Part shown: positions 20,654 through 31,657 of the stretch, in pieces
Layout of the letters: every line of letters starts with the position of its first letter
How positions within the stretch are numbered: the stretch's first letter is position 1
Made by a program: the position numbers and the translations under genes
The notes under the pieces: generated by a model
What the model was told of the DNA's origin: nothing
Databases searched by the model: none
Seen by the model: the letters and a program-made list of their open reading frames with translations, nothing else
NCBI GenBank assembly: GCA_008828725.1
Contig: MEHQ01001895.1
Location: 176,977-240,976 of the forward strand
Direction: 5' to 3'
Length of the DNA stretch: 64,000 nt
Source: Saccharina japonica
Lineage: Eukaryota > Sar > Phaeophyceae > Laminariales > Laminariaceae

Positions 20654-23600
20654 CTACGGAACCACGCGGGGTCCGCGGTACGTGTCCCACCTCGGGAGGC
20701 CTTCGGGCTCAGGGATTTCTCTCAAAATCACCCCCCTGGATCTGTCGGTATTGCCTGTTTCGTCGGCACCGCCCGCCCATCCGCCGGTACTGCCGGACAT
20801 CGGCTGCGGTGGATAGTAACCCCCCAACTGCGGGGGGGTTTCCACTTGAAAGTAGGAGCATTTTCTCCCCTGGGAGTCGTCGTACGGCGGTATCTTCGGT
20901 ACGGCAGGTAGGTGGGTGGGTAGGTTGGGTAGGTTGGGTAGGTTGGGTAGGTAGGTAGATAGGTTGGGTAGGTTGGGTAGACAGGTAGGTTGGGTAGGCA
21001 GGTAGGTAGGTAGGATAGGTAGGTAGGTAGGTAGGTAGGTAGGTAGGTAGGCAGGCAGACAGATAGGCAGGCAGGCAGGTAAGCAGGTAGGCAGGTAGGC
21101 AGGAAGGCAGATAGGCACGTACGGAGAAGGGAACAGAGGGATTTAAAACAAGCGCGCGGGGAGAGGGTGGAGGGGCAGGCGGAGGGGGCGGGGGGGATTC
21201 CGATCAGCTGCTTGCTCCGAGAATCTTGAGACGGGCATATCGTGAACGGTGGAAACAAAAAAACTTCGATCAATTATGCATATATCGTGCCCCACCCCCA
21301 CACCTCCCAACCTCCACCCCACCCCACAGCGAATTTTGACGGCCAACTACGACCCCCCAAGCAAACCATGCCTCCAAGATAGAGACCCCCTTCCCCCTTC
21401 TATCGAAGCATGCCTCACCAATACATCGAACACCGCGCAGGCTGACGGGGCCCTGAAGGCGTGAACGTTGCCCTCCGTTGGCGTGAGCAAGAAAGGTCCT
21501 GTTCCGGGCCCCACAAGACGGCGTTGCCCCAGCCGCGCCAGCCGACCCCGCCCCCCCCCTGCCGCCGCCCCGTGGAAACCCGCAGGTGTTTCAAGGGACG
21601 ACGCACCCCCGCCTCCCCCGATTTCGTCGTAAGAGTCCACCTCGAGGCTGCCGAACAGAATTCTCGAAAGGACGGCCACTAGGAGGGGGGGAAGGGGGAA
21701 GGAGGGGGGGAAGGGGGAGGGGGGAGGGGAGCAGGCAGGCGAGGGGGTCGAAACATCCATTGGTTACAATACGCTCTTGCCGGGTGGCGGGGGGGGGTAC
21801 TCGATATTCATGCATGGCCGTAGTCGTATGACCATAGACCCTCGCATCCCTAAAATGCCGGGACGGAGCATGTCGGGTTCTCACCGACCAGGCAGACATT
21901 GCTAGCACCAAGCGCGAAGCGCCGTGAGGTGTTCGGCGAGTCGCATGAAGGGTGAGCTGCATCCTACTATTACGGAGGAAGGTCGTTGACAAGCCTAAAT
22001 ATTCACCAAAATGATAAGCAAGAACATTTTGTTTTGTTTTTTTACTTTTTTTCCATCACAGAACTGGTATTGCTGCTTTAGCACGATTTAAAAGCTCATG
22101 CACATCTCTGGTGGTGGATTTCGGGGGCTTGGATGAAAGCTACTATTAACAAGAACCGCTCGTGAGGCGGACTTGCATATGAATGACAGCTTCGATGAGT
22201 AATTTTTAGGGCTGTGAGTTGGCTGGAGTTTCCGCCTAGTTATTAGTTGGCTGGCGAAGCCAGCCAACTAACTGACTTTAGTTGACTAGTTGGCTGGCGC
22301 TAGCCAGCCAACTAGTCGACTAAAGTCAGGCGAGCGAAGCGAGCCAAAAAAGGCCCCCCCCCGGCCGAGGGGGCCTCGCTGGAGGCGCCCCCGGAGGGCC
22401 CGCCGGAGGCGCCTCCGGAGGATCCCGCTGAAGGCGCCGCCGGAGGTCAAAAATACGCTATTTGGCTTCATTTTACACCCAAAAAGCATGATAAATGGGG
22501 TAAGTTTATCTCTGGTTTTGATCACGAAACAGGTTTATTTCTAAAATTCGTCTCAGTTTGTCGGATATTGAAGAGATGCACCAGAAATATATGGTACGTT
22601 CTCGTACCCGGTACGTTAAGAATCTCACTTGCTTTACCCATTAATTTGCGTTTATTTTGTTTTGGTTTTTCTCTGTTTCACAGTCAGTGACCACATAATT
22701 TGTATCTCTCTAGGATTGGGAATCAGGACAGGCACTGGGTGTACTGATGTGGTTGAGTAGAAATAACGGGTTTAATGTGAAGACAACACACGCATATACT
22801 CGTGCGGCAGGCCGTAGCACATCACCAGTACAAACTAAAAATAGGACACAAAATAGACTGGGATCGGCCAAACTAGACGGGGATCGACCAAAATAGACTG
22901 TGATCGACCAAAATAGACTGGGATCGACACGCAGCTCAGGGCGAGCATCGCTCAAACACCCGAGCCAGAGGTGCTCATCATCCAGTTGACACTCATAACA
23001 GAGACATACTTGTATTATTACAGTAATAGCACGTTGGGACGAAGTCCCGCCATCACAGTTGACCGCATTAACCATACGACCAGAGTTCTACCTTTTACTG
23101 TATACTCGTATGGTCCGTGCGGCACAAAATATTTCCAATGACGTTTACGAAGTACTGTAGTCATAACTCATGAAAAAATGCTTTTTTTTCAATGAGACAA
23201 CCATATATTCGTGACCGCAAAGACAAGAGGAATCGATGCTGAGAACGAGAAAGAAAAATAATGTTCCACACTAAATTCAAGTAGTTACGCAACAATGCAT
23301 AAAAAAATATGTCTCCAAGACTGGCCAAAATCGACCAAAATCAGTCATTTTGGGCAAAATTATGAATATCTCACGCAATTTGGTATTGCTGCAAACGAAG
23401 AAAAAACGGCCTGGAGGCGTGGACGAGAGCACTCGTTTGCGGTGTTCTATTAAATAGTATATCGCACGATTTGTCAAACAGTAGTAACCAGGGGAAAATG
23501 ACCTTTGATATACATTGTTTCCCTCATATCTCTCCCTCTAAATCTGTTGTTGTAAGTATAAAAAAAATGGCCGGCGGCCTATGGTCATAGCTCCCCAAAT

Positions 23601-26485
23601 CAGTGCTCAGAATTTGGGTTTGACAAGTATTACACCCAGGGAAACAAGGGGCTTGTTTATACGTTTTTTGCATAAACGAGGCGAATTAAGGTGCGCGCAG
23701 TGTTGAGCTTTCTGACGGTGCCTCCAGATTTCCGAACAGCTCAACACATCCTGAGAAACGTACCTTGGTGCGGGGAATGTATTGGAAATATTGAAATATT
23801 GTCCCAGATGGACTACAAAGATGCAGAACATCGCAAATCATCTCGCATCAAAAGTATGAATCCCTGTCCCCATTTGGGGCGCTTGGAAAACCGGCGCTCC
23901 TTCTGTACGCGGTAGCGAAGCGCTATCTTGTCGCGTGCACTCGCTTTCGGAGGAGCGCTCGGTACAGTCACTTCTTCGTCGGACGCTCCATCACCGCCAT
24001 GGTCCGTCGACAGGCCAGGCTCAGCGGTGCCGGCACCCTCGGCCCTGCCATCGGCACCGGCACCGTCGATGGCGATGGGTTGATGCGCCATGAGTTGTGG
24101 AAGACCTCTCTCTGTGCGTGGTGGTACTGCTTGGGGACACCGAGAAATACGCACCCCGTACCAAACAAGCCTTCCCACAAGCAAGGAAACCCAAAAAAAC
24201 AAAAATAGTTGGACAGTTGGCACCGCCGCAACTAACTTGAAAAACTAGCCAGCTAATAACTAGCTGGCAACTATTAGTCAGCCAACTCACAGCCCTAGTA
24301 ATTTTACTTTCCGGTGTAGCCACTTCCAGAGACAGCAATCGGAGTCTCTGTAACTGCCTCGTGGGTGTCTTGCCATAAACACTACGTGATACGATCATTC
24401 CCCTTGTGCGGAGTAAAGGTTCTCTACAATTGATCTATCTCGACCGCCAGCTGTGGTCGACCGCCAACAACAGAAGCGAAAAATGGTACCCTGGGGTTCT
24501 TGCTCATGTAATGAGCGGCGTGTTGTACAGTTTCGTTGCCAACCGACGCCAACCCAACCCACATAGTTCGAAGTATAATATAGGGGACTCATTTGTTGCT
24601 TGCCTTAGTCATTTTACCATTGACCACGCATCCCTTTCGAGATGGAGCACCGTTCCTACTCCTAATAGAGACACCTCCAACATTTGGGCGCTCATTACGT
24701 TGTTTCCATATATTACAAACATGTTTTTGCTATTCCCATCCCTTCCCTTCCTGTTTCGCCGCCTGTGGCCACCATCTATATCTTCTAAGATAGCGATCGT
24801 TTTCTCGCTACTATCTAGTGTCCCAAACTTCTCCATGTCACATTCGTCCACTTTCCTCATTTCCTCTTTTAACACATCCAGGTTCCTCCTTGCGCAGTTC
24901 ACATTCTCCCACTATGTGATTTCTACTCTCTATTGTTTTGCCGCATGGACACATCTGTGCATCTGCTTCCTCCTCCTCCCGGCTACCGGTATACCTCTTT
25001 CTTCTTTCTGGCAGGTCCAGGTCCCCTACATGAAATCGCAGTTTCAGTGGGGGGGGGGGATCAGGACTACCGTCAAGCGACACGTTCGCCGGCCAAGCCG
25101 TGGGGAGTCGGTCGCTCACTGTTAGGGTGGTCATGAAGCGGAATGCCCCCCCCCTTGGGCAGGATGAAGACGGTCATCTCGAAACCCTGCCCCGAATCCG
25201 ACTCCAGCACGGGGAGGCAAAGGGGGTGCCTGAGCGCCTGGAAGTCCCGCTCCGCCAGCCCAAGGTCACGCGGCTCCAAGCCGTCCATCATCCGGAGGAT
25301 CTGCTTCCGGGTTAAAAAACGAGGCCGTAAGCACAGTTATTACGGGGTGGGCTAATGTAGTAAACACTAGTAAATAGGACCTATGGAATACACAAAAACC
25401 TACATATTTCCCTGTCTTTACTAACAACATGTGGTCCTGTTTTCTATGGCCCCCCGTAATGGTTGGGGTGGGATTTCTGGACGAAACGAAGGAAAAAACG
25501 ACTTCATTTCATACTGGTAGGACAACATTGGAGACGATTATCAGAGATCGGGAACCGTTCCGAGAATAATCTGCTATTTGTTGTTCTAGAGATAATTAGG
25601 CGTTTGGTTCATATTCTTTGGCTGGAAGAACAGCAACGATTCACTGTTTGGTTGATCGTGTGAGTTGGGAATACTCAGTGGGTACAGCACGGAACAGTAG
25701 TGCTCGCAGACTGGTAGAACACGCGAACAGACACGGCTGCTGCTTGCAGCTGGCCAGTTATTTCGTGATTTCTTCAGGAGTTGCAGTTCCAATCTCGGAA
25801 AGGAATGCGTGAGACGGATCGAGTCGTACCACACGGTGCTAGCAGCGTGCGCACAAACGTCAACATTACGCATCTCAAAGATTGTGGTTACCCTTGCCAT
25901 CCGACAGATGTGTATTGTACATGTTTCAAGATCGTGCCTACTTCTCGCTTGTCTCTCTCAGCCCCCGCACGCGTTCACGGCGAGGTAAGCAAGGGGAACG
26001 ACGGGCGAGGGGCGGTGAAGCCGATCCTCGAAGAGATCGCTCGAAGAAGAAAAAAAAAACTCGAGAGCTTGAAGTGTCGAGATTCCGATACTGAGGCCGA
26101 CACGGTGAAAATATATATTGCCAATGCATGGCCTAGGATTGGCCAAACATTAGTTTACATATATTTATGACAATATTATTGTTCATATCCTTGCCATACC
26201 ACTAACGTGTATGGTATATACATGACGAAATTCACTTTTCTTGAAAAGGCGTTTTCATACGAGTGGTCGTGAGATTCGAACTCACGACAACTTACAACCC
26301 ATGTCCTGCCGACGACGCCATTGTTCAAGGCATTAGTCCGTTGGGCTACTGGTCAAAGGGGACATAAGTGGTATGCACTTGGTTCTTGCCTTGGAAATGA
26401 CAGGGCTGTCCTTCCCCGCATTCGCGTGGGCCAGGGGGTCCCTCATGGCCTTCAGCTCGTCGTAGATAGCTTGCACCAGCGGGAC
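20654..26485 (-). CDS. Thiol dioxygenase of the ADO/PCO family (2-aminoethanethiol / N-terminal cysteine dioxygenase), N-terminal exon not found
   Basis: Exons in transcript order: 26485-26390 (32 codons), 25303-25120 (61 codons plus 1 nt), 21678-21419 (2 nt plus 86 codons), 20893-20654 (79 codons and stop). The 259 recovered residues fit the family's usual 230-290. The order is: helix LVQAIYDELKAM; ILRMMDGLEPRDLGL; cupin strand GFEMTVFILPKGGGIPLHDHP (residues about 72-92); then NMAVLSRILFGSLEVDSYD, EGNVHAF (164-168) and PPYDDSQGRKCSYF; then a PEPEGL...YRGP tail as in plant and animal members. The two His of HDHP and the His of NVHAF are the expected iron ligands. These enzymes oxidise N-terminal Cys of proteins (oxygen sensing through the N-degron pathway) or cysteamine. 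Donors are GC (26389, non-canonical), GTGAGC and GTGAGG; acceptors are AG. An in-frame Met is lacking upstream of 26485, so a short 5' exon must lie to the right. A Gly/Ala-rich insert (about 114-145) is unusual. Confidence 0.9.
20905..21118. repeat. GGTA/TACC microsatellite in the last ADO intron
   Basis: Impure (GGTA)n with GGTTG and GGCA variants. On the coding (minus) strand it reads as TACC/CCAACC and runs up to the acceptor CCGAAG before exon 20893, forming that intron's pyrimidine-rich tract. Confidence 0.9.
21812..21930 (-). repeat. Dispersed repeat E in ADO intron
   Basis: Reverse copy of 18660-18780, including 'CTTGGTGCTAGCAATGTC' at its far end and a G run on its left side. Confidence 0.6.
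22207..24297 (-). mobile_element. hAT element (2.1 kb, deletion derivative) in ADO intron
   Basis: Termini TAGGGCTGTGAGTTGGC and its complement, flanked by a perfect 8-bp duplication GTAATTTT (22199-22206 and 24298-24305). Both ends carry nested palindromes (GTTGGCTGGCGAAGCCAGCC). Near the left end is a very GC-rich block (22355-22447) shared with the related element at 30491-31649. Inside are a copy of repeat C (22640-22795) and a minus-strand ORF described separately. No complete transposase is present. Confidence 0.92.
23813..24100 (-). pseudogene. Putative hAT transposase N-terminal fragment
   Basis: Minus-strand reading from the Met near 24100: MAHQPIAIDGAGADG, an acidic Ala/Gly stretch, then SARDKIALRYRVQKERR and FSKRPKWGQGF. 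The same arrangement (MAEQPISLDGADV..., SARDPETVLYRVKHEQRR, then SKPF...PLWKLAF) occurs in the sister element at 30735-30971. Shared sequence in two otherwise different elements implies this was coding, and its position suggests the transposase start just before a BED-type region. No catalytic domain follows. Confidence 0.55.
24589..25065 (-). pseudogene. LINE (non-LTR) reverse transcriptase C-terminal remnant
   Basis: The minus strand reads LKLRFHVGDLDLPERRKRY, SREEEEADAQMCPCGKTIES, RNHIVGECELRKEE, then after frame shifts EEMRKVDECDMEKFGTLDSS and SEKTIAIL, and a C-terminus RPNVGG...NGKMTKASNK then TGA at 24589. CPCG...H...C is the small zinc-binding motif after the RT domain in many non-LTR elements. 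The copy is 5'-truncated and needs at least two frame changes, so it is dead. It sits in the ADO intron in the same orientation. The 239-codon plus-strand ORF over it is a shadow. Confidence 0.75.
25338..25461. mobile_element. MITE-B copy in ADO intron
   Basis: 'TTATTACGGGGTGGGC...AGTAAACACTAGTAAATAGG' at left and 'CTATGGCCCCCCGTAA' at right. Lies about 35 bp from the acceptor of the ADO exon 25303-25120. Confidence 0.7.
26267..26356 (-). repeat. SINE-T, tRNA-like head
   Basis: On the minus strand: 'GTAGCCCAACGGACTAATGC' (A-box-like) and 'GTGAGTTCGAATCTCACGAC' (B-box and T-arm-like), 60-65 bp apart, as in a long-variable-arm tRNA. Several degenerate copies exist (12950, 16918, 55988), so this is a tRNA-derived repeat rather than a working tRNA. 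It lies in the first ADO intron seen here. Confidence 0.6.
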
Positions 26486-26497
26486 CTGGCCAAACAA

Positions 26498-26690
26498 TAT
26501 GACGAGAGTCGGCGAGGGAAGAAAGTGTTCGAAATATGATCGCGATAAAAATGCAAGCCACGTACCGTAGTGGCGAGGAAGGAGAAGAGCCTACTTAGTG
26601 ACCCCGGATCTGAGTTGCGACTAAGAGGGAGAGAGAAAAGAAGAGCGAAGTTAATAAATGCGATGAGGGGGGAAAAGAAAAAAGAAACAA
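26498..26690 (+). mobile_element. SINE-A copy, 5'-truncated, against the ADO acceptor
   Basis: Carries the family core 'GACGAGAGTCGGCGAGGGAAG', 'GTGACCCCGGATCTGAG' and 'GGGAGAGAGAAAAGAAGAGC', and ends in an A-rich tail. It starts only about 12 bp from the acceptor of ADO exon 26485, so the pyrimidine tract of that splice site is antisense SINE sequence. Confidence 0.75.
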
Positions 26691-26929
26691 AAGGCAAGCT
26701 ATATAGCAGGCGCGACAACGTTGCCAACCAGCAGAAGCAGTCTTGTTTACCGGGGGTTGGGCATCATAGAAGGAGAATCGACAAACGATACGACACCGGA
26801 AAAAAAAATAAAATAAAAATCAATACGTACGATTTCGATATTTGATACATACGAATGACACAAGCTTTCCTTCAGTATCTGTACGTATATCCCAGGACCA
26901 AACTATATAACCCGCATGCGATATAATAA

Positions 26930-27266
26930 ACACTTGCATAGTCTAGTGGTCAGCTTCACATGCTACTAGCATTGGTACCCGAGTTCAAATCCCACCATGG
27001 TGAGATTTTGACTTTATTTGTAAAAATAAAAAGGAGCCAATTGCTGAGAGCGCATATTATAGCGTGGGTAGGCGGAGTTCGACGCGAGCTGACGGGAAGA
27101 AAGTGCTGAAACCTTCTCGCGATATCAAATGCAAGGCATGTACCGTAGTGGGGAGGGGGGACAAGAGCCTACTTACGAGTGACACCGGATCTGAGCTCCT
27201 CCTAAAGAGAGAGAGAGAGAAGAGAAGGGCGAAGATAATAAATGGGATGGACGAATAAAAAAAAAA
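26930..27266 (+). mobile_element. SINE-A, full-length tRNA-derived copy
   Basis: The head reads TAGTCTAGTGGTCAGC (A box) and GAGTTCAAATCCCACC (B box), as in Asp/Glu/Gly-type tRNAs. A body of about 240 bp and a tail 'AATAAATGGGATGGAC' plus A-run follow. Siblings: 26498-26690, 44131-44355, 48103-48443, 48446-48545 (+) and 50454-50820, 52212-52545, 52657-52940, 53050-53415, 53828-54050 (-). Internal pol III promoter expected; mobilised in trans by a LINE (family knowledge). Confidence 0.85.
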
Positions 27267-27540
27267 CCGTACTGGTGTAGACGCTGTATAAGAAACACTG
27301 GTGGTTTAGGAACACCAAAATGTATTGAGTATTGAGTATACAGCTGGGGCCAGAAGCACTTAGTAATAGAGGGCCTGTTGAGCAGCAGTGTACGGCATGC
27401 GTATTGTAGGACTGGTCTTACCAGCAGACCGCAACCTTCTTGTTCTCTCGGGAAACAGCCTGCGCCTTGAGCGCATGATAGTTTCGTGTTTCAAACACAT
27501 GCCCACACAAAAAGGACGTATGCATATGTTCATAAAAAAT

Positions 27541-27640
27541 AAAAACAAGAGCTGTGAGATCGAGAATTTCGCCCGAAACTGATACTTGCAAGCTGACTGT
27601 GATACTTCGATCGCGCGTACTTACGGGTTGTATATATCCT
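27541..27640 (-). repeat. Repeat G copy 2
   Basis: Reverse complement gives 'TAAGTACGCGCGATCGAAGT' then 'TCTCGATCTCACAGCTC'. The Met codon seen in other copies is ATC here, so the family is not protein-coding in this copy. Confidence 0.55.
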
Positions 27641-28007
27641 CACGCGGGATGTATATACATTCTGTATACGAGGAAAACAAAATCTGAGGCTGCAGAATTC
27701 AGAGTTGAATTCACTATTTTTACGAAAGAGGGACACGATAGTACGAACACCTGCAATAAGGCAAAAAACAACACATCGGACATTTCTACGGCGGTGGTGC
27801 AGGCGGCCTGCAATGCAGGGCCCACCGAACACTTTCTCATCAACAAAACTGAAATTTGGAGAAAAGAAAGGGCAAAAAAATGAAAAATGCAATCCGAGGA
27901 AGATGTAACGAGAGTTTTGTTCGTGGGACTGCTGTCAACAAGTACAACGTGTTTTTTTGTTTTCCGATGGGCAGGTATCCCGATTTAAGAAAACCCCGTG
28001 ACAAACC

Positions 28008-28318
28008 GAAGCAGGCGCTCTTGACCCATTCAGAACTGAAAAAAAAACACACTAATTCCAAGTAGTTTTTTCCCAAATACGTGGGACCCCATTTAGGACT
28101 GGAGTCCCGATGCGGGGACAAAACACTTAGAATTAGACTGAAATATTTAGTTCTAGACAGTGCATTTTTAAAACGGTTAAGGGGTTAACTGCATATTGAT
28201 CTTATCTGTAGTGGGCAATGCATAGCTTATAGTGTAGGCGGGACATGCCGTTTTTACCGCTCTTGAAATCCCGAATGCTCTTGTATTGGGCACTCTTAAA
28301 TGGGCGTACCCACTGTAC
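28008..28318 (+). repeat. Dispersed repeat D, second copy
   Basis: Diverged match to 3833-4085 ('CGTGACAAACC', 'CTTATCTGTAGTG', 'AGGCGGGACATGCC', 'CCGAATGCTCTT'). Confidence 0.5.
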
Positions 28319-28676
28319 ATGATACTTTGTGACGAGCCCGAAGAAAGTCTTGAAACCGGGATGGTCTCAAAATGGGTACCCCACTGTATTCGGTATACTT
28401 GGGAGTATCTACTTAGGCAATGGGGTATGACTAGTCTTTGTTTTCCTCGGGGTGCACTCTCGATTTTTCTAAAATAATGCTCAGTTTGTGGATGAGGAGT
28501 AAGAGCTCCTCGAGTACGCACCCCTCAGGAATATCTACGGTAGGGGGGAATATTGGTGCACCTCTTGTTACATACAACAACGTTCTTGGTCAAGTATACC
28601 AGGTACGTTTGAAGGCGGCAACCTCTCGCTTTCACCTTCCTGTCGACGTGCATGCTTGACACCGACCGGCTACCCC

Positions 28677-28722
28677 CACTTCCGCCGCCNCCCCCACNCC
28701 CCCCCCNCCCNCCNCNCCAGCG
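28677..28722. other. Ambiguous bases in a C-rich tract
   Basis: Six single N bases between 28690 and 28716 within a C run: unresolved base calls in a homopolymer, not a biological feature. Two more single Ns lie at 40401 and 40782. Confidence 0.95.
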
Positions 28723-29149
28723 GAAGCCCCCACCCTGGCACGCAAAGAGATGGAACCACAACCGACGCGATATCAAGCAAACCGATAGACAAACACAGAC
28801 GCGATATCAAGCAAACCATTAGACAAAACCAGACGCGGAACGTAGCATTACTTGGTTTTGCCTTACAGGGCAAGTGGCTATTCCTGACTATTATTAATAG
28901 TATACTCCTCAACTGAGGAACTATCACCCGGTGTGGTATATGTCCCATTAGTGCTGCACCACAGTATTCGTGTACATCTATCGGTGAATAATAGGCCATA
29001 GGGTTGGTTTTTCACCGGGGTAAGCCTTAGCCTACTTGAAGAAAGTGTACCACTCTATTTTCAAGAAGTATGCCCCAAGCGTGCTACAGAGCAACCTGGT
29101 GCCTGAGAGCTGCTGCAGGGCTTCACTGTCATTGGTGCGTGCGAAACCG

Positions 29150-30190
29150 GCTCTATCCAATCAAACCGTTTCTGCTCTGACCTTCCAATTGTGATTGATT
29201 CAACAATTAGTTTAAGGTCTCGCCTATCAATAGAAGTGGTTTGGTCAATAGGTTTCTGTCCTGTCCTTCCAACAGAAATTGTTTCAGCAATTAGTTTCTG
29301 GTCTAGTCTACTAATTGGAATGGTTCAATGAAACCGTTTCTGCTCTGGCCTTCCAATTGTAATTGTTTCAACAATTAGTTTAAAGTCTTGCCTATCAACA
29401 GGAATGGTTAGATCAATAGGTTTCAGCCCCGACGTTCCAATAGAAATTGCTTCAACAATTAATTTAAGGTCTTACCTATCAATAGAAGTGGTTTGGTCAA
29501 TAGGTTGCTGTCCCGACCTTCCCAATTATTTTTTTGGTTGGTTCAATAGGGTTTGTCCTGATCTTCCAATTGTTAGTGTTCGATCATTTTTTTTTCTGAC
29601 CTCGACAATTCCAATAACAGACCGTACTCGAAATCATTTGGTTGGACAATTTCAATTGATAGACAGCAGTCGAAACAAATTAGCTGGACAATTCCGACTA
29701 ATAGATCTCACTCGAAATAATTTGACTGGGCAATTCCAATTTATAGACATCACTCGAAATCATTTAGTAGGACAATTGCATTTAATAGATATCATTCGAA
29801 ATAAATTGTTTCGGCAATTCCAATTAACAGACGACAGCATCCGAAATCAATTGTAGGCACAATTCCAACTAATACACAGCACCCAAAATCAGTTGCCCGG
29901 ACAATTTCAATCAGTCTACTTCAATCGAAATCATTTGGTTGGGTTAATCTAATTAATAGACGGCATCCGAAATAAATTGTAGACACAATAGAATATTGTG
30001 ATACAAATGGTCCAAATAATTGCCCAGGCAATTCCAATTAATGGACAGCACCCGAAATCAGTTGTCAGGACAATTGTAATTAGTAGACAGCATCCAAAAT
30101 GAATTACCCGGATAATTCCAATGAATATAATTCAATCGAAATCATTTGGTTGGGCAATTCCAATTAATAGACAACACCCAAACATAATTA
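29150..30190. repeat. 42-bp satellite block 1 (inverted arms)
   Basis: To about 29600 the repeat reads as 'CTATCAATAGGAATGG' with 'CTGACCTTCCAATTG'. From about 29600 on it reads in the opposite sense as 'GGACAATTCCAATTAATAGACA' type units of 42 bp. The switch sits near 'GTTCGATCATTTTTTT'. The same two-arm layout occurs at 34690-35720 and 40930-41960. The 150-codon ORF (29404-29856) is made of 14-residue repeat translations. Confidence 0.8.
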
Positions 30191-30490
30191 TAATTATAGA
30201 CACAATAGGCTATCGAAATAGGATTTGTCCAGGATGTGATTTAGAAATACACCCAGCACGCGGTACACAGAGTATACAGCGGTACATCGCACGCACGTAT
30301 GATATATACGTATGCGTATTGAGTTTGTGTAGGCTACCTCCCTGTACGTATTAATAGTGTGTTATGGTGTATGAGTATGTGCGACCACAACAACACTACA
30401 TGCCACGGACCGACCACGGACCCTGAAATCATCTCGTAAATCGGACAAAACGGATGAAAATTGTTTTAATTTTCATCACACGGTGTTTAA

Positions 30491-31649
30491 TAGGGCTGTG
30501 AGTCGGCACGACCTAAGTCGCCGACTAGTTATTAGTCGGACTAATAGTCAGTCGTTAAACGGAGGTGCCGACTTTCCGACTTATTGGGTTTCCTTAACTG
30601 TAGGAAGGCTTTTTTAATGCGGGGTACAGCTTTTAACGTGAATTACTACGGGCTGCGGATACCCTGAGCCAATCGTATACCCTCACATGCCCTGTGACAC
30701 TGCAGCGCACAGCGGGAGGTCCACACACACACACATGGCGGAACAGCCCATCTCTCTCGACGGTGCCGACGTCATCAGCCCTGGCGCACCCAATGCCAAT
30801 GCTGAGGGCGGAGATCCCGTCGGCGAAGTTGTGCCCATTATCGGCCCGCGGGCCACCTTGGCGAGTGCGCGCGACCCCGAAACGGTGCTCTACCGCGTGA
30901 AGCATGAGCAGAGACGCAGCAAGCCGTTCAGATCCACCAACCCGCTGTGGAAGCTGGCGTTCACCCGATGAATCGTATTGTACCTTTGGGTCCATCGAGT
31001 AGGTTCCTGGTTTAATATTTCATGTCTTCGTTTGTTTTTGTGGAAACGGTTTGTCTTTCGTACCAGGTGCGATATTGTATAATCGATGGTTTAGGACTTG
31101 CCGTCGTCATCGACGCGCGCGTTTCGCGCAAGGTTGGGAGAGACGTTAATGAACGAATAACATCACGGAGGGATCCAAGATCTTTGCATCTGGGGATAAG
31201 TTTTGCACCGCTATCTTGGTGATGAGTTCGGTTTTCGCTCGTATCCCCGCCAGATAGTATTGCGACTCAAACAATTGCTGTCCCGTTCCTCTAGTCCGGG
31301 GTAAATCTACCTGGTACATGCGTTGTACTTCTCGTTTTCTGCGAATTTCTCGTGTAAACTGAAGCTTTTTTGTATTTTTCGTTTGAAACTTATGTGAATC
31401 TAGGTCATATGGTTTGCGCTTTTCTTGCGTAAAGTGAAGCCAAATAGCGTATTTTTTGCCTCCGGCGGCGCCTTGCTCCGGCGGGCCCTCCGGGGGCGCC
31501 TCCAGCGGGGCCCCCTCGGCCGGGGGGGGCTTTTTTTGGCTCGCTTTGCTCGCCTGACTTTAGCCGACTTACCGACTAAAGTCAGCTAGTCGGCTTCGCC
31601 GACTAGCGACTAGTTATTAGTCGTGAAATGAAACCGACTCACAGCCCTA
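30491..31649 (+). mobile_element. hAT element (1.16 kb, deletion derivative)
   Basis: Starts TAGGGCTGTGAGTCGGC and ends with the complementary CTCACAGCCCTA, with a perfect 8-bp duplication GTGTTTAA (30483-30490 and 31650-31657). The GC-rich block next to the right end (31455-31545) matches that of the element at 22207-24297 in reverse. Encodes only a short N-terminal ORF. Confidence 0.92.
30687..30971 (+). pseudogene. Putative hAT transposase N-terminal fragment
   Basis: Open frame to the stop at 30969. From the Met at 30735: MAEQPISLDGADV, an Ala/Pro/Gly acidic stretch, SARDPETVLYRVKHEQRRSK, PLWKLAF. Homologous by eye to the minus-strand ORF at 23813-24100. The rest of the transposase is deleted. 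Confidence 0.55.
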
Positions 31650-31657
31650 GTGTTTAA

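Noticed and set aside
20141..20958. 256- and 199-codon plus-strand ORFs with poly-Thr/poly-Asn
   Set aside because: They run over triplet repeats antisense to the end of the dioxygenase gene.
24406..25125. 239-codon plus-strand ORF
   Set aside because: It lies antisense to a recognisable LINE C-terminus and to the ADO intron; a shadow frame.
26267..26356. Functional tRNA gene
   Set aside because: A and B boxes are present, but the acceptor stem does not pair well and degenerate relatives occur; a tRNA-derived repeat.
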